Positions 1 to 6,364 of a stretch of DNA of 7,918 nt are shown here, piece after piece. A program made the translations under genes and the position numbers. A model generated the notes under the pieces. The model worked only from the letters and a program-made list of their open reading frames with translations. It ran no database searches and was not told the origin of the DNA. Source of the DNA: DASYDU01 sp036499445 (lineage in GTDB: Bacteria > Planctomycetota > Planctomycetia > Pirellulales > Lacipirellulaceae); contig DASYDU010000395.1 of the NCBI GenBank assembly GCA_036499445.1, positions 1-7,918 on the forward strand, read 5' to 3'. Each line of letters starts with the position of its first letter. Position 1 is the stretch's first letter.

Positions 1-479
1 ACGGTGAAATCCGGGTCGAGAAACGTGTTGCTCGCCAGGTTGACGAAGAAGCTGCTGGTGCCCGAATCGTGGTTCGTGCCGCCCTGGCCGTCACCGGACA
101 AGGCAAAAGCCACGGTCCCGATCGTATTCGAGAGGCCGCTGATGCCGGGCGAACCAGTGACCGGCGGCGCGGAGAAAACCGACCGCGTGCTGGCGATCGT
201 CGGCGATGGGCGCAAGGTGTTCGAGTAAAATCCGCCCATCTGCAGCACGAAATTGGTGCCGTTGTCTTTCGCGGCTCGATTGATCCAACTCGCGCGATAG
301 CTGTCGCTCTCCACGTAGTGCAGGAAATTATCGACGTTGCCTTGGAGCAGCGAATTGTGCGTCGGATTGAGCACTACGTCGAAGTCGCCGACGGTCGTAT
401 CGAAGCGCACGACCTGCGCTGAAGCGACCGGGATGAAAAGCGCCGCGAGAATGAGCGCGCCACAGAATCGTCGAATCAT
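1..479 (-). CDS. Exported cyclophilin-type peptidyl-prolyl cis-trans isomerase, C-terminus beyond the window
   Basis: This is the N-terminal 159 residues of a cyclophilin-type prolyl isomerase, an enzyme class that catalyses cis-trans isomerisation of X-Pro bonds during protein folding. The frame stays open to the window edge. Residues 1-21 form a signal peptide: an RR-containing n-region, a hydrophobic stretch, and a probable signal peptidase I site ASA|Q at 21/22, so the mature protein is probably exported. Cyclophilin landmarks follow in order: VDNFLHYV (49-56), an NR at 67-68 where the catalytic arginine sits in FHR of human CypA, FVLQMGGF (77-84), GTVAFAL, and GTSSFFVNL. The position of CypA Trp121 appears to be Phe, as in many bacterial homologues. 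ATG at 479 is preferred because AGGTGA lies just upstream (484-489) and the signal peptide then begins correctly. An in-frame ATG at 500 would add seven polar residues. A C-terminal PEP-CTERM anchor is possible but cannot be seen. Confidence 0.9.
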   Translation of the reverse strand, partial: MIRRFCGALILAALFIPVASAQVVRFDTTVGDFDVVLNPTHNSLLQGNVDNFLHYVESDSYRASWINRAAKDNGTNFVLQMGGFYSNTLRPSPTIASTRSVFSAPPVTGSPGISGLSNTIGTVAFALSGDGQGGTNHDSGTSSFFVNLASNTFLDPDFT

Positions 480-677
480 GCAATCACCTGTTCCAACCAT
501 GTTGCCAATTCAAGAGTTCCGATCGGACCCCGTTCTGATGAAGGTCCGAATAATTCAGCCTAATCGACCGCTCGATTTCCGTCAAAAGAATGAGCCTTTG
601 GCGGCCCAACTGGGCGGGCGGCGGCCGGAGAATCGAATTAAGTGATTTTTGCTGCCCGTCGTCAAAGGTCAATAAGC
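480..677. other. Intergenic region upstream of the PPIase gene
   Basis: This 198-nt gap on the minus strand separates the DJ-1 family gene from the PPIase gene. It contains the AGGTGA Shine-Dalgarno site (484-489) for the PPIase. A GC-rich block around 600-631 has no clear hairpin followed by a T-tract. I cannot support a specific promoter or terminator. An open minus-strand frame through 484-672 has no recognisable protein character and overlaps the ribosome-binding site. Confidence 0.4.
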
Positions 678-1265
678 TCAGAGGTCAATTCGCGTGCCGA
701 GAATGGCTAAAAACGCCCGCATCCAGGCGGGATGAGCAGGCCAGGCTGCGGCCGTCACCAGGTATTCGTCAACGCAGGCATTGTCGAGGCCCGCCGAGGG
801 TTCGTCCCACTGGCCACCCGCCGCGACGACCTCGGGCTTCACGGCCGGATAAGCCTGACAGCGGCGACCCTTTAATACGCCGGCTGCGGCCAAGATTTGC
901 AGTGCGTGACAGATCGCGGCAATTGGTTTTTTGGCCGCCGCAAATTCCCGTACGATTTCGAGCACCCGCTCGTCAAGGCGCAAGTATTCCGGCGCCCGGC
1001 CGCCTGGAAGCACGAGCGCGTCGTAGCTCTCGGGACGGACATCGTCGAATGCGAAGTTGAGCCGGAACAGATGGCCCGGCTTCTCACTGTAAGTCTGATG
1101 GCCCTCGAAGTCATGAATGGCTGTGGCCACGGAGTCGCCCGCTTTTTTGCCGGGACAGACGCCGTGCACCTCGTGTCCCACGGTGAGCAGCGTCTGGAAC
1201 GGGACCATGACTTCGTAGTCCTCAACGAAGTCGCCAGCAATCAGCAGGATCTTCTTTGCAGCCAT
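678..1265 (-). CDS. DJ-1/PfpI family protein (glutamine amidotransferase-like fold)
   Basis: This 195-residue protein belongs to the DJ-1/PfpI superfamily, whose members include deglycase/glyoxalase-like enzymes, chaperones and proteases. The N-terminus (KKILLIAGDFVEDYEVMVP) is the typical first strand and acidic loop, and Glu18 aligns with the conserved Glu18 of human DJ-1. YDALVLPGGRAPEYL (81-95) is the conserved Gly-Gly loop. The nucleophile elbow is AAICHA, with Cys119 followed by His120. A C-terminal segment with NACVDEYLVTAAAWPAHP matches the end of the fold. Length is normal for a single-domain member. The start has a good Shine-Dalgarno site, GAGGAA (1273-1278), 7 nt upstream. The gene lies 125 nt downstream of the thioesterase on the same strand and 198 nt upstream of the PPIase gene, so co-transcription is possible but unproven. 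The exact substrate cannot be assigned from sequence. Confidence 0.93.
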   Translation of the reverse strand: MAAKKILLIAGDFVEDYEVMVPFQTLLTVGHEVHGVCPGKKAGDSVATAIHDFEGHQTYSEKPGHLFRLNFAFDDVRPESYDALVLPGGRAPEYLRLDERVLEIVREFAAAKKPIAAICHALQILAAAGVLKGRRCQAYPAVKPEVVAAGGQWDEPSAGLDNACVDEYLVTAAAWPAHPAWMRAFLAILGTRIDL

Positions 1266-1307
1266 TGTTTAATTCCTCGGTTTATCCCTCAATCGACGGC
1301 CCAATTG

Positions 1308-1376
1308 AAACACAAAGGCACGAAGAACACAAAAAAGAAGACCGGAGGCATCGTGTCCTTTGCGTCCTTGTGGTAA
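1308..1376. repeat. Imperfect inverted repeat of the CACAAAG/CTTTGTG type
   Basis: Arms at 1311-1330 and 1353-1372 are 20 nt long. The first arm and the reverse complement of the second agree at 15 of 20 positions, around a 22-nt A-rich centre (1331-1352). The arms carry the pattern CACAAAGgCACgAAG, which resembles intergenic elements that I recall being scattered through planctomycete and verrucomicrobial genomes; that comparison is from memory and untested. It lies between the thioesterase stop and the DJ-1 start, so transcription through it would form a hairpin. It could be a REP- or MITE-like remnant. Confidence 0.6.
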
Positions 1377-1390
1377 CAGTCTGCGGCCAA

Positions 1391-1789
1391 TCACGTCTTG
1401 GCATCGGGAATTATCAGAAAGTCCGGCAGCCGCTGGACGCGGCCTTGGCGGTCGATGCAGGCCAGCGTGCTCTCGGCTTCGGCCAAGAGCTCCTCACGGC
1501 GGAGCAGCCGATACTCGTGATCGATGCGGGCCGCCCGTGTGCGAACGGTGCGAATCTGCAGACGCAGCGTGTCGCCGAACTTGCATGGTCGATGGTATTT
1601 GCAAGCAATTTTGTTGACCACCAGAATCACGCCGTCGCGCTCGAGATCGGCGTAGTCGTAACCCATCGCCAAGAGCTGCTCGACGCGGGCCAATTCGAAA
1701 TACTGGAAATAATTCGCGTGGTGGACGAAGCCTTGAGCGTCGGTCTCGTAGTAACGGACGCGGATCTCGATTTCGTGATCGGGAGACAT
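1391..1789 (-). CDS. Acyl-CoA thioesterase, 4HBT/YbgC-like hotdog fold
   Basis: This 132-residue protein matches the 4-hydroxybenzoyl-CoA thioesterase/YbgC family, small cytoplasmic hotdog-fold enzymes that hydrolyse acyl-CoA thioesters. The signature RVRYYETDAQGFVHHANYF (10-28) contains the catalytic Asp17. The helix FQYFELARVEQLLAMGYDY and the strand GVILVVNKIACKYHRPCKFGD follow in the expected order. Length is typical for the family. The frame is open further upstream to an ATG at 1876. I chose the ATG at 1789 because the family fold begins right there and the 29 extra residues are Pro/Ser-rich with no homology character. The ribosome-binding site is weak (only a GCAGG upstream), so the start is moderately uncertain. 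The gene may head a minus-strand unit with the DJ-1 family gene. It diverges from the ACT gene. The acyl substrate is unknown. Confidence 0.9.
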   Translation of the reverse strand: MSPDHEIEIRVRYYETDAQGFVHHANYFQYFELARVEQLLAMGYDYADLERDGVILVVNKIACKYHRPCKFGDTLRLQIRTVRTRAARIDHEYRLLRREELLAEAESTLACIDRQGRVQRLPDFLIIPDAKT

Positions 1790-1890
1790 AGGTGCCTGCT
1801 TCGAAAGGATTGGAGGCGGCCACATGGTTGAAGCGCGCGATCCGGCCATGGTACCCGGTGACAGCGACCACTCCAACGCCGCCGGGCAAG

Positions 1891-1918
1891 TTGCAAAACT
1901 CGGCCAAATGCTTATAGT
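1891..1918 (+). promoter_or_regulatory. Possible sigma70-type promoter for the ACT gene
   Basis: TTGCAA (1891-1896) and TATAGT (1913-1918) are separated by 16 nt. The second matches five of six positions of the TATAAT consensus and the first four of six of TTGACA. It sits in the thioesterase/ACT divergent region and would give a leader of roughly 70 nt before the ATG at 1997. This is inferred from motif match only, and planctomycete promoter consensus is poorly constrained. Confidence 0.35.
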
Positions 1919-1996
1919 TACGGTCCAGGTCGCGTACGCAACACCCCGCTCGGCGGTCGGGGCCGGTCCGCGCCCAAGCTAAGCGAGGATTTTGCC

Positions 1997-2485
1997 ATGA
2001 GCACCGGCGAAGGAACAGGAACCGATTTCGTCGTCATGCGCGGCCGCGATTATCCCTCCATTCGCCAATTCACCGTGTTCTTGGAGAATCGCGTCGGGCA
2101 ACTGATGGACGTCGTCCGCCGCTTCGAAGGGAGCAACGTCCGGATCGTGGCGCTCACCATCTCGGACTCGACCGAGTGTGCCCTAGTGAGGTTCCTGCTG
2201 AGTGATCCGGAGGCCGGGCGCGAAATTTTGGAGCGGGCCGGGCTGGCTATTGTCGAATCCGACCTGATCGGCGTCGAGCTACCAGAGTCCAATCAACCGA
2301 TGCTGCAAATCTGCACGGCACTCTTGGCGGCGGAAGTGAATATCACGCAAATCTATCCCCTCTTGCTCCGTCCGACGGGCCGGCCGGCCGTGGCGCTGAT
2401 GGTCGACAACATCGAGATGGCAGTCGATACGCTGCGGAACAAAGGCTTCCACACGATCAATGAAGAGGAACTGAAAGATTCGTGA
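1997..2485 (+). CDS. Tandem ACT-domain protein, probable amino-acid-binding regulator
   Basis: This 162-residue protein consists of two ACT domains and no catalytic domain. ACT folds bind amino acids or similar ligands and usually control enzymes allosterically. Domain 1 spans about 24-95, with RQFTVFLENRVGQLMDVV matching the ligand-loop pattern (V-x-x-N-R-x-G-x-L) and NVRIVALTISD as the next strand. Domain 2 spans about 97-157, with QICTALLAAEVNITQIYPLL. The usual D-x-P-G-x-L loop is replaced there by ESNQPMLQ, so its ligand site may be altered. The architecture is like stand-alone tandem-ACT proteins of other bacteria; the partner enzyme cannot be named. The start is supported by AGGA 7 nt upstream, and an internal ATG at 2036 is less likely. 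The zinc-ribbon gene follows after 55 nt on the same strand and may be co-transcribed. Confidence 0.85.
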   Translation: MSTGEGTGTDFVVMRGRDYPSIRQFTVFLENRVGQLMDVVRRFEGSNVRIVALTISDSTECALVRFLLSDPEAGREILERAGLAIVESDLIGVELPESNQPMLQICTALLAAEVNITQIYPLLLRPTGRPAVALMVDNIEMAVDTLRNKGFHTINEEELKDS

Positions 2486-2540
2486 CCCGCGGCATGCAGA
2501 ACAACTTCCGCCGCTAATTCGCGAGCGCGCTACGACTCTC

Positions 2541-3257
2541 ATGCCCATTAACGTCATTTGCCCCGGTTGCCACACGCGGTTTACAGTCGCCGAGAAATAC
2601 GCGGGCCAGAAGGGACCGTGTCCGAAGTGCAAGGCGCCGATCACGATTCCCAAGCTTGAAGAACAAGTAGTGATCCACGCGCCCGAGCATTCGGAAGCCG
2701 GGGCCATCGGGACGAGCGGTCGGCACGTCCTCAAAACTTTTCGTCGCAAGGACACGAAGTTCCAGCCGCTGATGTTTGCCGTGGTCGCCGTCGCCGTGCT
2801 CAGCACGTTGCTGGTGGCCCTCGTCATGCGGAACACGCCGGAGGGGCAAAGCTGGATCGCCCTTACCGTCGGGGCAATCTTACTCGGACCGCCGTTGGCT
2901 TGGGCCGGCTACACGTTTCTCCGCGACCCAGAGCTCGAGGCATATCAAGGGACCGGTTTGGTGATCCGAGTGGTGCTCTGCGGGCTGACGTATGCGCTGT
3001 TGTGGGGCGTGTATGTCTTCATCGGCCGGCAGTGGTTTGGGCCCGATGCGCTGACCAAAGGGCTCGAAATCTGGCAGATGGTGATTCTGCCGATACCGGT
3101 GCTGGCGATCGGCACCGGCGCCGCCTATGTGGCATTTGACTTGGAACCGGGAAGCGGATTTTTTCACGCCGCGATGTACTTTGCCGTCACCGTTCTATTG
3201 CGGCTAGTCGTCGGGCTCTCCGCCATACCGGGGCTGCCGCATGGAAAAGGAAAGTGA
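2541..3257 (+). CDS. Zinc-ribbon multi-pass membrane protein
   Basis: This 238-residue protein has an N-terminal zinc ribbon of the MJ0042/FmdB-like kind: CPGC (Cys7, Cys10) and CPKC (Cys27, Cys30), separated by a basic AGQKGP turn. A charged, probably cytoplasmic linker (about 35-73) follows. About five hydrophobic segments come next, near 76-96, 105-127, 139-162, 178-199 and 207-229. Zinc ribbons of this form joined to hydrophobic domains are, from memory, common in planctomycetes, but the function is unknown. The membrane part contains no catalytic motif I recognise. The ATG at 2541 fits because the ribbon begins at once (MPINVICPGC), although there is no clear Shine-Dalgarno site upstream. 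A hairpin and short repeats follow the stop codon. Confidence 0.85.
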   Translation: MPINVICPGCHTRFTVAEKYAGQKGPCPKCKAPITIPKLEEQVVIHAPEHSEAGAIGTSGRHVLKTFRRKDTKFQPLMFAVVAVAVLSTLLVALVMRNTPEGQSWIALTVGAILLGPPLAWAGYTFLRDPELEAYQGTGLVIRVVLCGLTYALLWGVYVFIGRQWFGPDALTKGLEIWQMVILPIPVLAIGTGAAYVAFDLEPGSGFFHAAMYFAVTVLLRLVVGLSAIPGLPHGKGK

Positions 3258-3267
3258 TTATGTTAGT

Positions 3268-3310
3268 AGGTAAGTAAGTGAATATATCGAATTTCTCCAC
3301 TTACTCACCT
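3268..3310. repeat. 13-bp inverted repeat between the zinc-ribbon and HD genes
   Basis: AGGTAAGTAAGTG (3268-3280) and CACTTACTCACCT (3298-3310) pair at 12 of 13 positions across a 17-nt AT-rich loop. The stem starts 11 nt after the zinc-ribbon stop codon. It has no trailing T-tract, so a classical intrinsic terminator is not well supported. It may limit transcription or be a mobile-repeat remnant, and its right arm runs into the octamer repeats. Confidence 0.65.
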
Positions 3311-3335
3311 TCGCACGTGCTCACCGACTCACCTT
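3304..3335. repeat. Four consecutive 8-nt units of CTCACCTT type
   Basis: The units read CTCACCTT, CGCACGTG, CTCACCGA and CTCACCTT. Three share CTCACC with a strict 8-nt register, and the second is degenerate (5 of 8). The second unit also contributes to the 8-bp palindrome GCACGTGC (3313-3320). The last unit overlaps the TTG start codon of the HD gene. Confidence 0.55.
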
Positions 3336-4668
3336 GGCTGCAATCAACGACATTCCCGAAATCGCGCAATGGCGGACCGGTGGCTCCCTCGTACGGATTC
3401 CGCCGGGAATCGATGTCCCGCTTACCGATCGCGTTCGCCGGCTGATTGACACTGCCGCGTTTCGCAGACTGGCCCAGGTCAGCCAATTGGGGCTAGTCAG
3501 CCTGGTCTATCCGGCCGCCAACCACACGCGGCAAGAGCATTCGCTCGGCGTCTATCAGGCGGCGATTGAGTTCCTGGTCCGGCTCTCGAGCGATGAACGA
3601 TTCGCTTCCGTCATCCGGCCGCCCGATGCTGAATTGTTGCTCGCCTCCGCATTGTTGCATGACATTGGCCACTGGCCATTCGGTCATCCGATCGAAGACC
3701 TTGGCCTTGCGCAAGTGCCCGACCATGAGATGTTGGCCCGCAAATACTTACTCGAAAGCGAAATCGCCACCGCCCTCCGCGAGGATTGGAATATCGCGGC
3801 GTCCGACGTGGCGGCGCTCATCGCCGGAGAGACCCACGACCCCAAAACGCGGATTCTGCGGAGCTTGCTCTCCGGGCCGATCGACGTCGACAAGGTCGAC
3901 TATTTGATGCGCGACAGTCTTCACGCCGGCGTGCCGTACGGTCGCCATTTCGATCGGCAGCGGCTTTTGGGCAGTTTGTGCTTAAATCAGGCGGGCGATG
4001 GCCTGGCGATCACCGACAAGGGCAAGACGGCGGCCGAGATGATGGTTTTCGCCCGCTACGTAATGTTCAGCGAAGTCTATTGGCATCACGCCGTCCGGGC
4101 GGCGACCGCGATGTTGCAGCGGGCCGTGTTCTTGTTGCGCGATGCGCTGGATTTTGACGAGCTCGTGATGCTCACCGAGCGGCCACTGGTGGAGCGATTG
4201 CAGGCAACTGCCATCGGCAACAACGGAGCAACCGAATTGCTCGATGGACTATTCGGCGCCCGGCGCCGGCTCTACAAGCGACTGGCACAATACAGTTACT
4301 TCGAGGAGCCGGAATTATACGAGCGGCTGGCGCGGCAGCCGTACCAGCGATTGGTTTGCTGCGCCGAAGCGCTGGCCGCGATTGTCAGTCAAGAGTTGTC
4401 CGCGACCGTGGCGCCGCATGAAATCCTGCTGGATGCACCACCGGCCGAATTGGAAGTGGAATTCAACGTGGATGTCTACTTTCCCAAACGGGGTGTTTTC
4501 CGCCGGCTCGGCGACATCTCGCCCGTCGTTCGCACACTGGCCCGAGAGCAGTTTGACGACTATGTGAAGCGAGTGAGGGTGTTTGTGCATCCCAGAATCG
4601 CCCCGCAGTTGCGGCAACTGCCCCAGCTCCATACGTTGATCAACGAGGCCGTCCAGCGGGTGACTTAG
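3334..4668 (+). CDS. HD-domain phosphohydrolase, SAMHD1/YwfO-like (probable dNTP triphosphohydrolase)
   Basis: This 444-residue protein belongs to the HD superfamily branch that includes bacterial dGTPases, B. subtilis YwfO and human SAMHD1, which hydrolyse dNTPs to nucleosides and triphosphate. The metal-binding set is complete: His69 in HTRQEHSLG, His109-Asp110 in LLHDIGH, and Asp189 in DVDKVDYLMRDS. FRRLAQVSQLGL (residues 49-60) is the conserved family lead-in. The C-terminal part (about 200-444) is rich in helix-forming sequence, as in related proteins, and length is close to YwfO. No ATG or GTG precedes the domain: the nearest in-frame stop is at 3271 and TTG at 3334 is the only usual start codon available. 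No Shine-Dalgarno site is visible, and the codon lies in the octamer repeat, so the exact start is uncertain. Substrate preference cannot be read from sequence, and a role in phage defence is possible but has no supporting context here. Confidence 0.87.
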   Translation: MAAINDIPEIAQWRTGGSLVRIPPGIDVPLTDRVRRLIDTAAFRRLAQVSQLGLVSLVYPAANHTRQEHSLGVYQAAIEFLVRLSSDERFASVIRPPDAELLLASALLHDIGHWPFGHPIEDLGLAQVPDHEMLARKYLLESEIATALREDWNIAASDVAALIAGETHDPKTRILRSLLSGPIDVDKVDYLMRDSLHAGVPYGRHFDRQRLLGSLCLNQAGDGLAITDKGKTAAEMMVFARYVMFSEVYWHHAVRAATAMLQRAVFLLRDALDFDELVMLTERPLVERLQATAIGNNGATELLDGLFGARRRLYKRLAQYSYFEEPELYERLARQPYQRLVCCAEALAAIVSQELSATVAPHEILLDAPPAELEVEFNVDVYFPKRGVFRRLGDISPVVRTLAREQFDDYVKRVRVFVHPRIAPQLRQLPQLHTLINEAVQRVT

Positions 4669-4757
4669 CGCAGTCGTCGGATAACTGTGGCGGCTTTTTC
4701 GTCGGCTGACGCTTGAAAACACGAGACAGCAGTCGCTACGCGTCCGTGCGACTCGCA

Positions 4758-5219
4758 CTAGATCCCCGCCGCGAACTGAATGTCCGAATGTACGTCTCGA
4801 ACGGCTGGCTCGAGCGATTTTCGGGGCGTAGCATAGATCGGACATTTGACCACGCGGTTGCGGCTCTCTTTCTCGCGGCGAAACGCGGCCAGCTCCTCGG
4901 AAGCGTGAAGCGGCGAGATCACAAGTTGGCGCACGAGAATCTCCGCGAGCGAACGCTTGCGCTCCATTTGGATCATGAGCAGCCGCTGCAACTGGTCGCG
5001 GGTCATCAAGCCCAAGTTCACTGCCACCTCGCCGAACTGTTCGTGCGGCGAATCTGACTGCGAACGGAGCACCTGAAAGACCTGACGTGGCGACAGGACC
5101 CCTTCTTCGATGGCCAATTGTCCAATTGGCACCAGCTGCTTTTGCTGCACCTCAAGCGCTGCGACCAATTGGTCGGCCGAGATTACGCCCTTCGATTTGA
5201 GGTACAACTCGAATTGCAT
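4758..5219 (-). CDS. Stand-alone protein with two GspE/MshE N-terminal-like repeats
   Basis: This 153-residue protein contains two helical repeats like those at the N-terminus of type II secretion/pilus ATPases (GspE, PilB, MshE). Repeat 1 spans about 3-54 (FELYLKSKGVISADQLVAAL, then IGQLAIEEGVLSPRQVFQVL). Repeat 2 spans about 62-113 (FGEVAVNLGLMTRDQLQRLL, then LAEILVRQLVISP). The pattern hhGxLhhxxGhhsxxQLxxhL recurs four times. No Walker motif or ATPase domain follows, so this is not an assembly ATPase. In MshE such repeats bind cyclic-di-GMP, but the longer MshEN motif is not clearly present here. The C-terminal 40 residues are charged and unassigned. The frame extends upstream to 5702, but that part has a non-coding composition, so ATG 5219 is chosen. 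The start has no strong ribosome-binding site. The gene is convergent with the HD gene across an 89-nt gap. Confidence 0.75.
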   Translation of the reverse strand: MQFELYLKSKGVISADQLVAALEVQQKQLVPIGQLAIEEGVLSPRQVFQVLRSQSDSPHEQFGEVAVNLGLMTRDQLQRLLMIQMERKRSLAEILVRQLVISPLHASEELAAFRREKESRNRVVKCPIYATPRKSLEPAVRDVHSDIQFAAGI

Positions 5220-5700
5220 GACCGGGAATTCCGCAGCAGACTTTCCGTTCGACTCGACCCATCGATTTACTGCGCGCGGCGCAGCAACCCCTGCTCGCCC
5301 CAGCCCGACGTCGCATCGCGAGGACAACCAAAAAATGGTACGTCGTGGTAAGTCACGATTTCTGCCCTGCATTCGGAAAGCGCCATCTTTGCGTGAGCAG
5401 CGATCGCCGGCGTAACCGGCGCAATCGTTACGGTCGACCGGTGCTCGGCCCGACGCAGATGGCGGGCGATCCATCGTTGTCCAAAATAGAGCGGGAAAAG
5501 TCGCGTGATTTCTACTGTTAATCTGGATCGCCTTGCAAAACTGTGCCGATAAGTGAAACTGGTCAGATTGAGTAAATCCGGCCGGCTTGCAATGGACGTG
5601 GGCCGCCCTGCCTCGGTTATCCTTGGCAGCGCACTGTGGTAAGCCGAACGCGCGCTGCCACAGCAGATTCAACAGGCAGCACTTCGAGCGCTCATTTGCC
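5220..5700. other. Long intergenic region between divergent genes
   Basis: About 480 bases separate the GspE-N-like gene (minus) from the RNase H-like gene (plus). The minus strand is open through it, but the predicted peptide is rich in Cys, Arg and Ser and lacks any recognisable domain, so I treat it as non-coding. The region must hold both promoters, yet I find no confident -35/-10 pair. TTGCAA at 5533-5538 lacks a good -10 partner. One hairpin (5401-5427) is the only structured element I can support. Confidence 0.5.
5401..5427. repeat. Short hairpin, CGATCGCCGG/CCGGCG-ATCG
   Basis: CGATCGCCGG (5401-5410) pairs with CCGGCG (5416-5421) and, after a 2-nt bulge, ATCG (5424-5427), around a CGTAA loop. 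It is ten base pairs long and GC-rich, but lacks a T-tract on either side, so a terminator is not supported. It lies in the shared upstream region of two divergent genes. Confidence 0.4.
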
Positions 5701-6312
5701 ATGCCAGCCGTTCGACCCCACTACTTGCTATTTTCTGAAGCGATCAACGAGGCCGCCGGCGATTTCAAGTGGCATTTCGCTTTGCAGCCGATCGGCAGCG
5801 GCGAGCCGCTCTTTGCGGAAGATGTCGAAGCAGACGTCAGTGGCGACCGGCTGGAATTGCTGTCTGTCGTGCGGGGCCTCGAGGCACTTGCCCAACCCTC
5901 CCGCGTCACACTGCTCACTAAAAGTCGGTACGTGCGGCGCGGTATCGGACACGATCTCGGCGAGTGGCGGGCAAGAGGCTGGCGTTGGGAGCGATTCGGC
6001 CGGCTAGTCCCCATCCGCGACCAAGACTTATGGCAACGGCTGGACCGGGGGCTAACAATTCACGAGGTCGCCTGCTGGCCTTGCCCGCAGGAGGGAGAAA
6101 CGCCAGTGGCGGCGGACGAATCCGCCGCCGTCACCACGTTCAGTATTGCTAGTGCTGGGGCGAATGAGCCCTGCCTCGAACCGGCAGTGGTGATCGTCCG
6201 GCAAAAGCAGCCAAGCGTGCGTATGGTCTCGCTGCACACCAGTAAGCGAACTCGACATACGGCACAACACTGGACCAAATCAAACCGGCCCGAGTTGAGC
6301 AGGACCGCCTAA
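5701..6312 (+). CDS. RNase H-fold protein with degenerate active site
   Basis: This 203-residue protein aligns clearly with E. coli RNase HI: RLELLSVVRGLEAL (50-63) with RMELMAAIVALEAL, TLLTKSRYVRRGI (70-82) with ILSTDSQYVRQGI, the GW at 93-94, and DLWQRLDRGLTIHEV (109-123) with DLWQRLDAALGQHQI. RNase HI cleaves RNA in RNA-DNA hybrids with Asp10, Glu48, Asp70 and Asp134. Here Glu52 matches Glu48, Lys74 replaces Asp70, the Asp10 position is Ser12-Glu13, and the His124/Asp134 segment is missing. The chain instead ends in a low-complexity tail (about 126-203). Canonical nuclease activity is therefore unlikely, and a nucleic-acid-binding or structural role is inferred. ATG 5701 is preferred to ATG 5587 because the fold starts there and the extra 38 residues look non-coding; both lack a strong ribosome-binding site. 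glgB follows after 69 nt. Confidence 0.8.
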   Translation: MPAVRPHYLLFSEAINEAAGDFKWHFALQPIGSGEPLFAEDVEADVSGDRLELLSVVRGLEALAQPSRVTLLTKSRYVRRGIGHDLGEWRARGWRWERFGRLVPIRDQDLWQRLDRGLTIHEVACWPCPQEGETPVAADESAAVTTFSIASAGANEPCLEPAVVIVRQKQPSVRMVSLHTSKRTRHTAQHWTKSNRPELSRTA

Positions 6313-6364
6313 CGGAACAGAATTTAACCGGACGCGATCAACGCATCCGCGCCAAACGCCCCAC

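Noticed and set aside
484..672. 62-codon minus-strand frame between the DJ-1 family and PPIase genes
   Set aside because: It has no recognisable motif and overlaps the PPIase ribosome-binding site, so it looks like chance.
1790..1876. Upstream start of the thioesterase at 1876
   Set aside because: The additional 29 residues are Pro/Ser-rich with no family similarity, and no ribosome-binding site supports that start.
1494..1907. Minus-strand Arg-rich frame overlapping the thioesterase
   Set aside because: It is an out-of-frame shadow of the thioesterase gene. Its Arg/Pro-rich composition is typical of wrong-frame GC-rich DNA.
4731..4753. AGTCGC/GCGACT inverted repeat between convergent genes as a terminator
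   Set aside because: The stem is only six base pairs, with an 11-nt loop and no T-tract, which is not enough to call a terminator.
5111..5180. Several CCAATTGG-like palindromes as operator sites
   Set aside because: They lie inside the GspE-N-like coding region and arise from Gln-Leu codons (CAA TTG).
5533..5542. TTGCAAAACT, identical to 1891-1900, as a shared promoter motif
   Set aside because: A shared 10-mer is expected by chance many times in about 8 kb, and the copy at 5533 has no matching -10 element.
5220..5702. N-terminal extension of the GspE-N-like protein to an ATG at 5702
   Set aside because: The extra 161 residues are Cys/Arg/Ser-rich with no domain pattern, and homology starts exactly at the internal Met at 5219.
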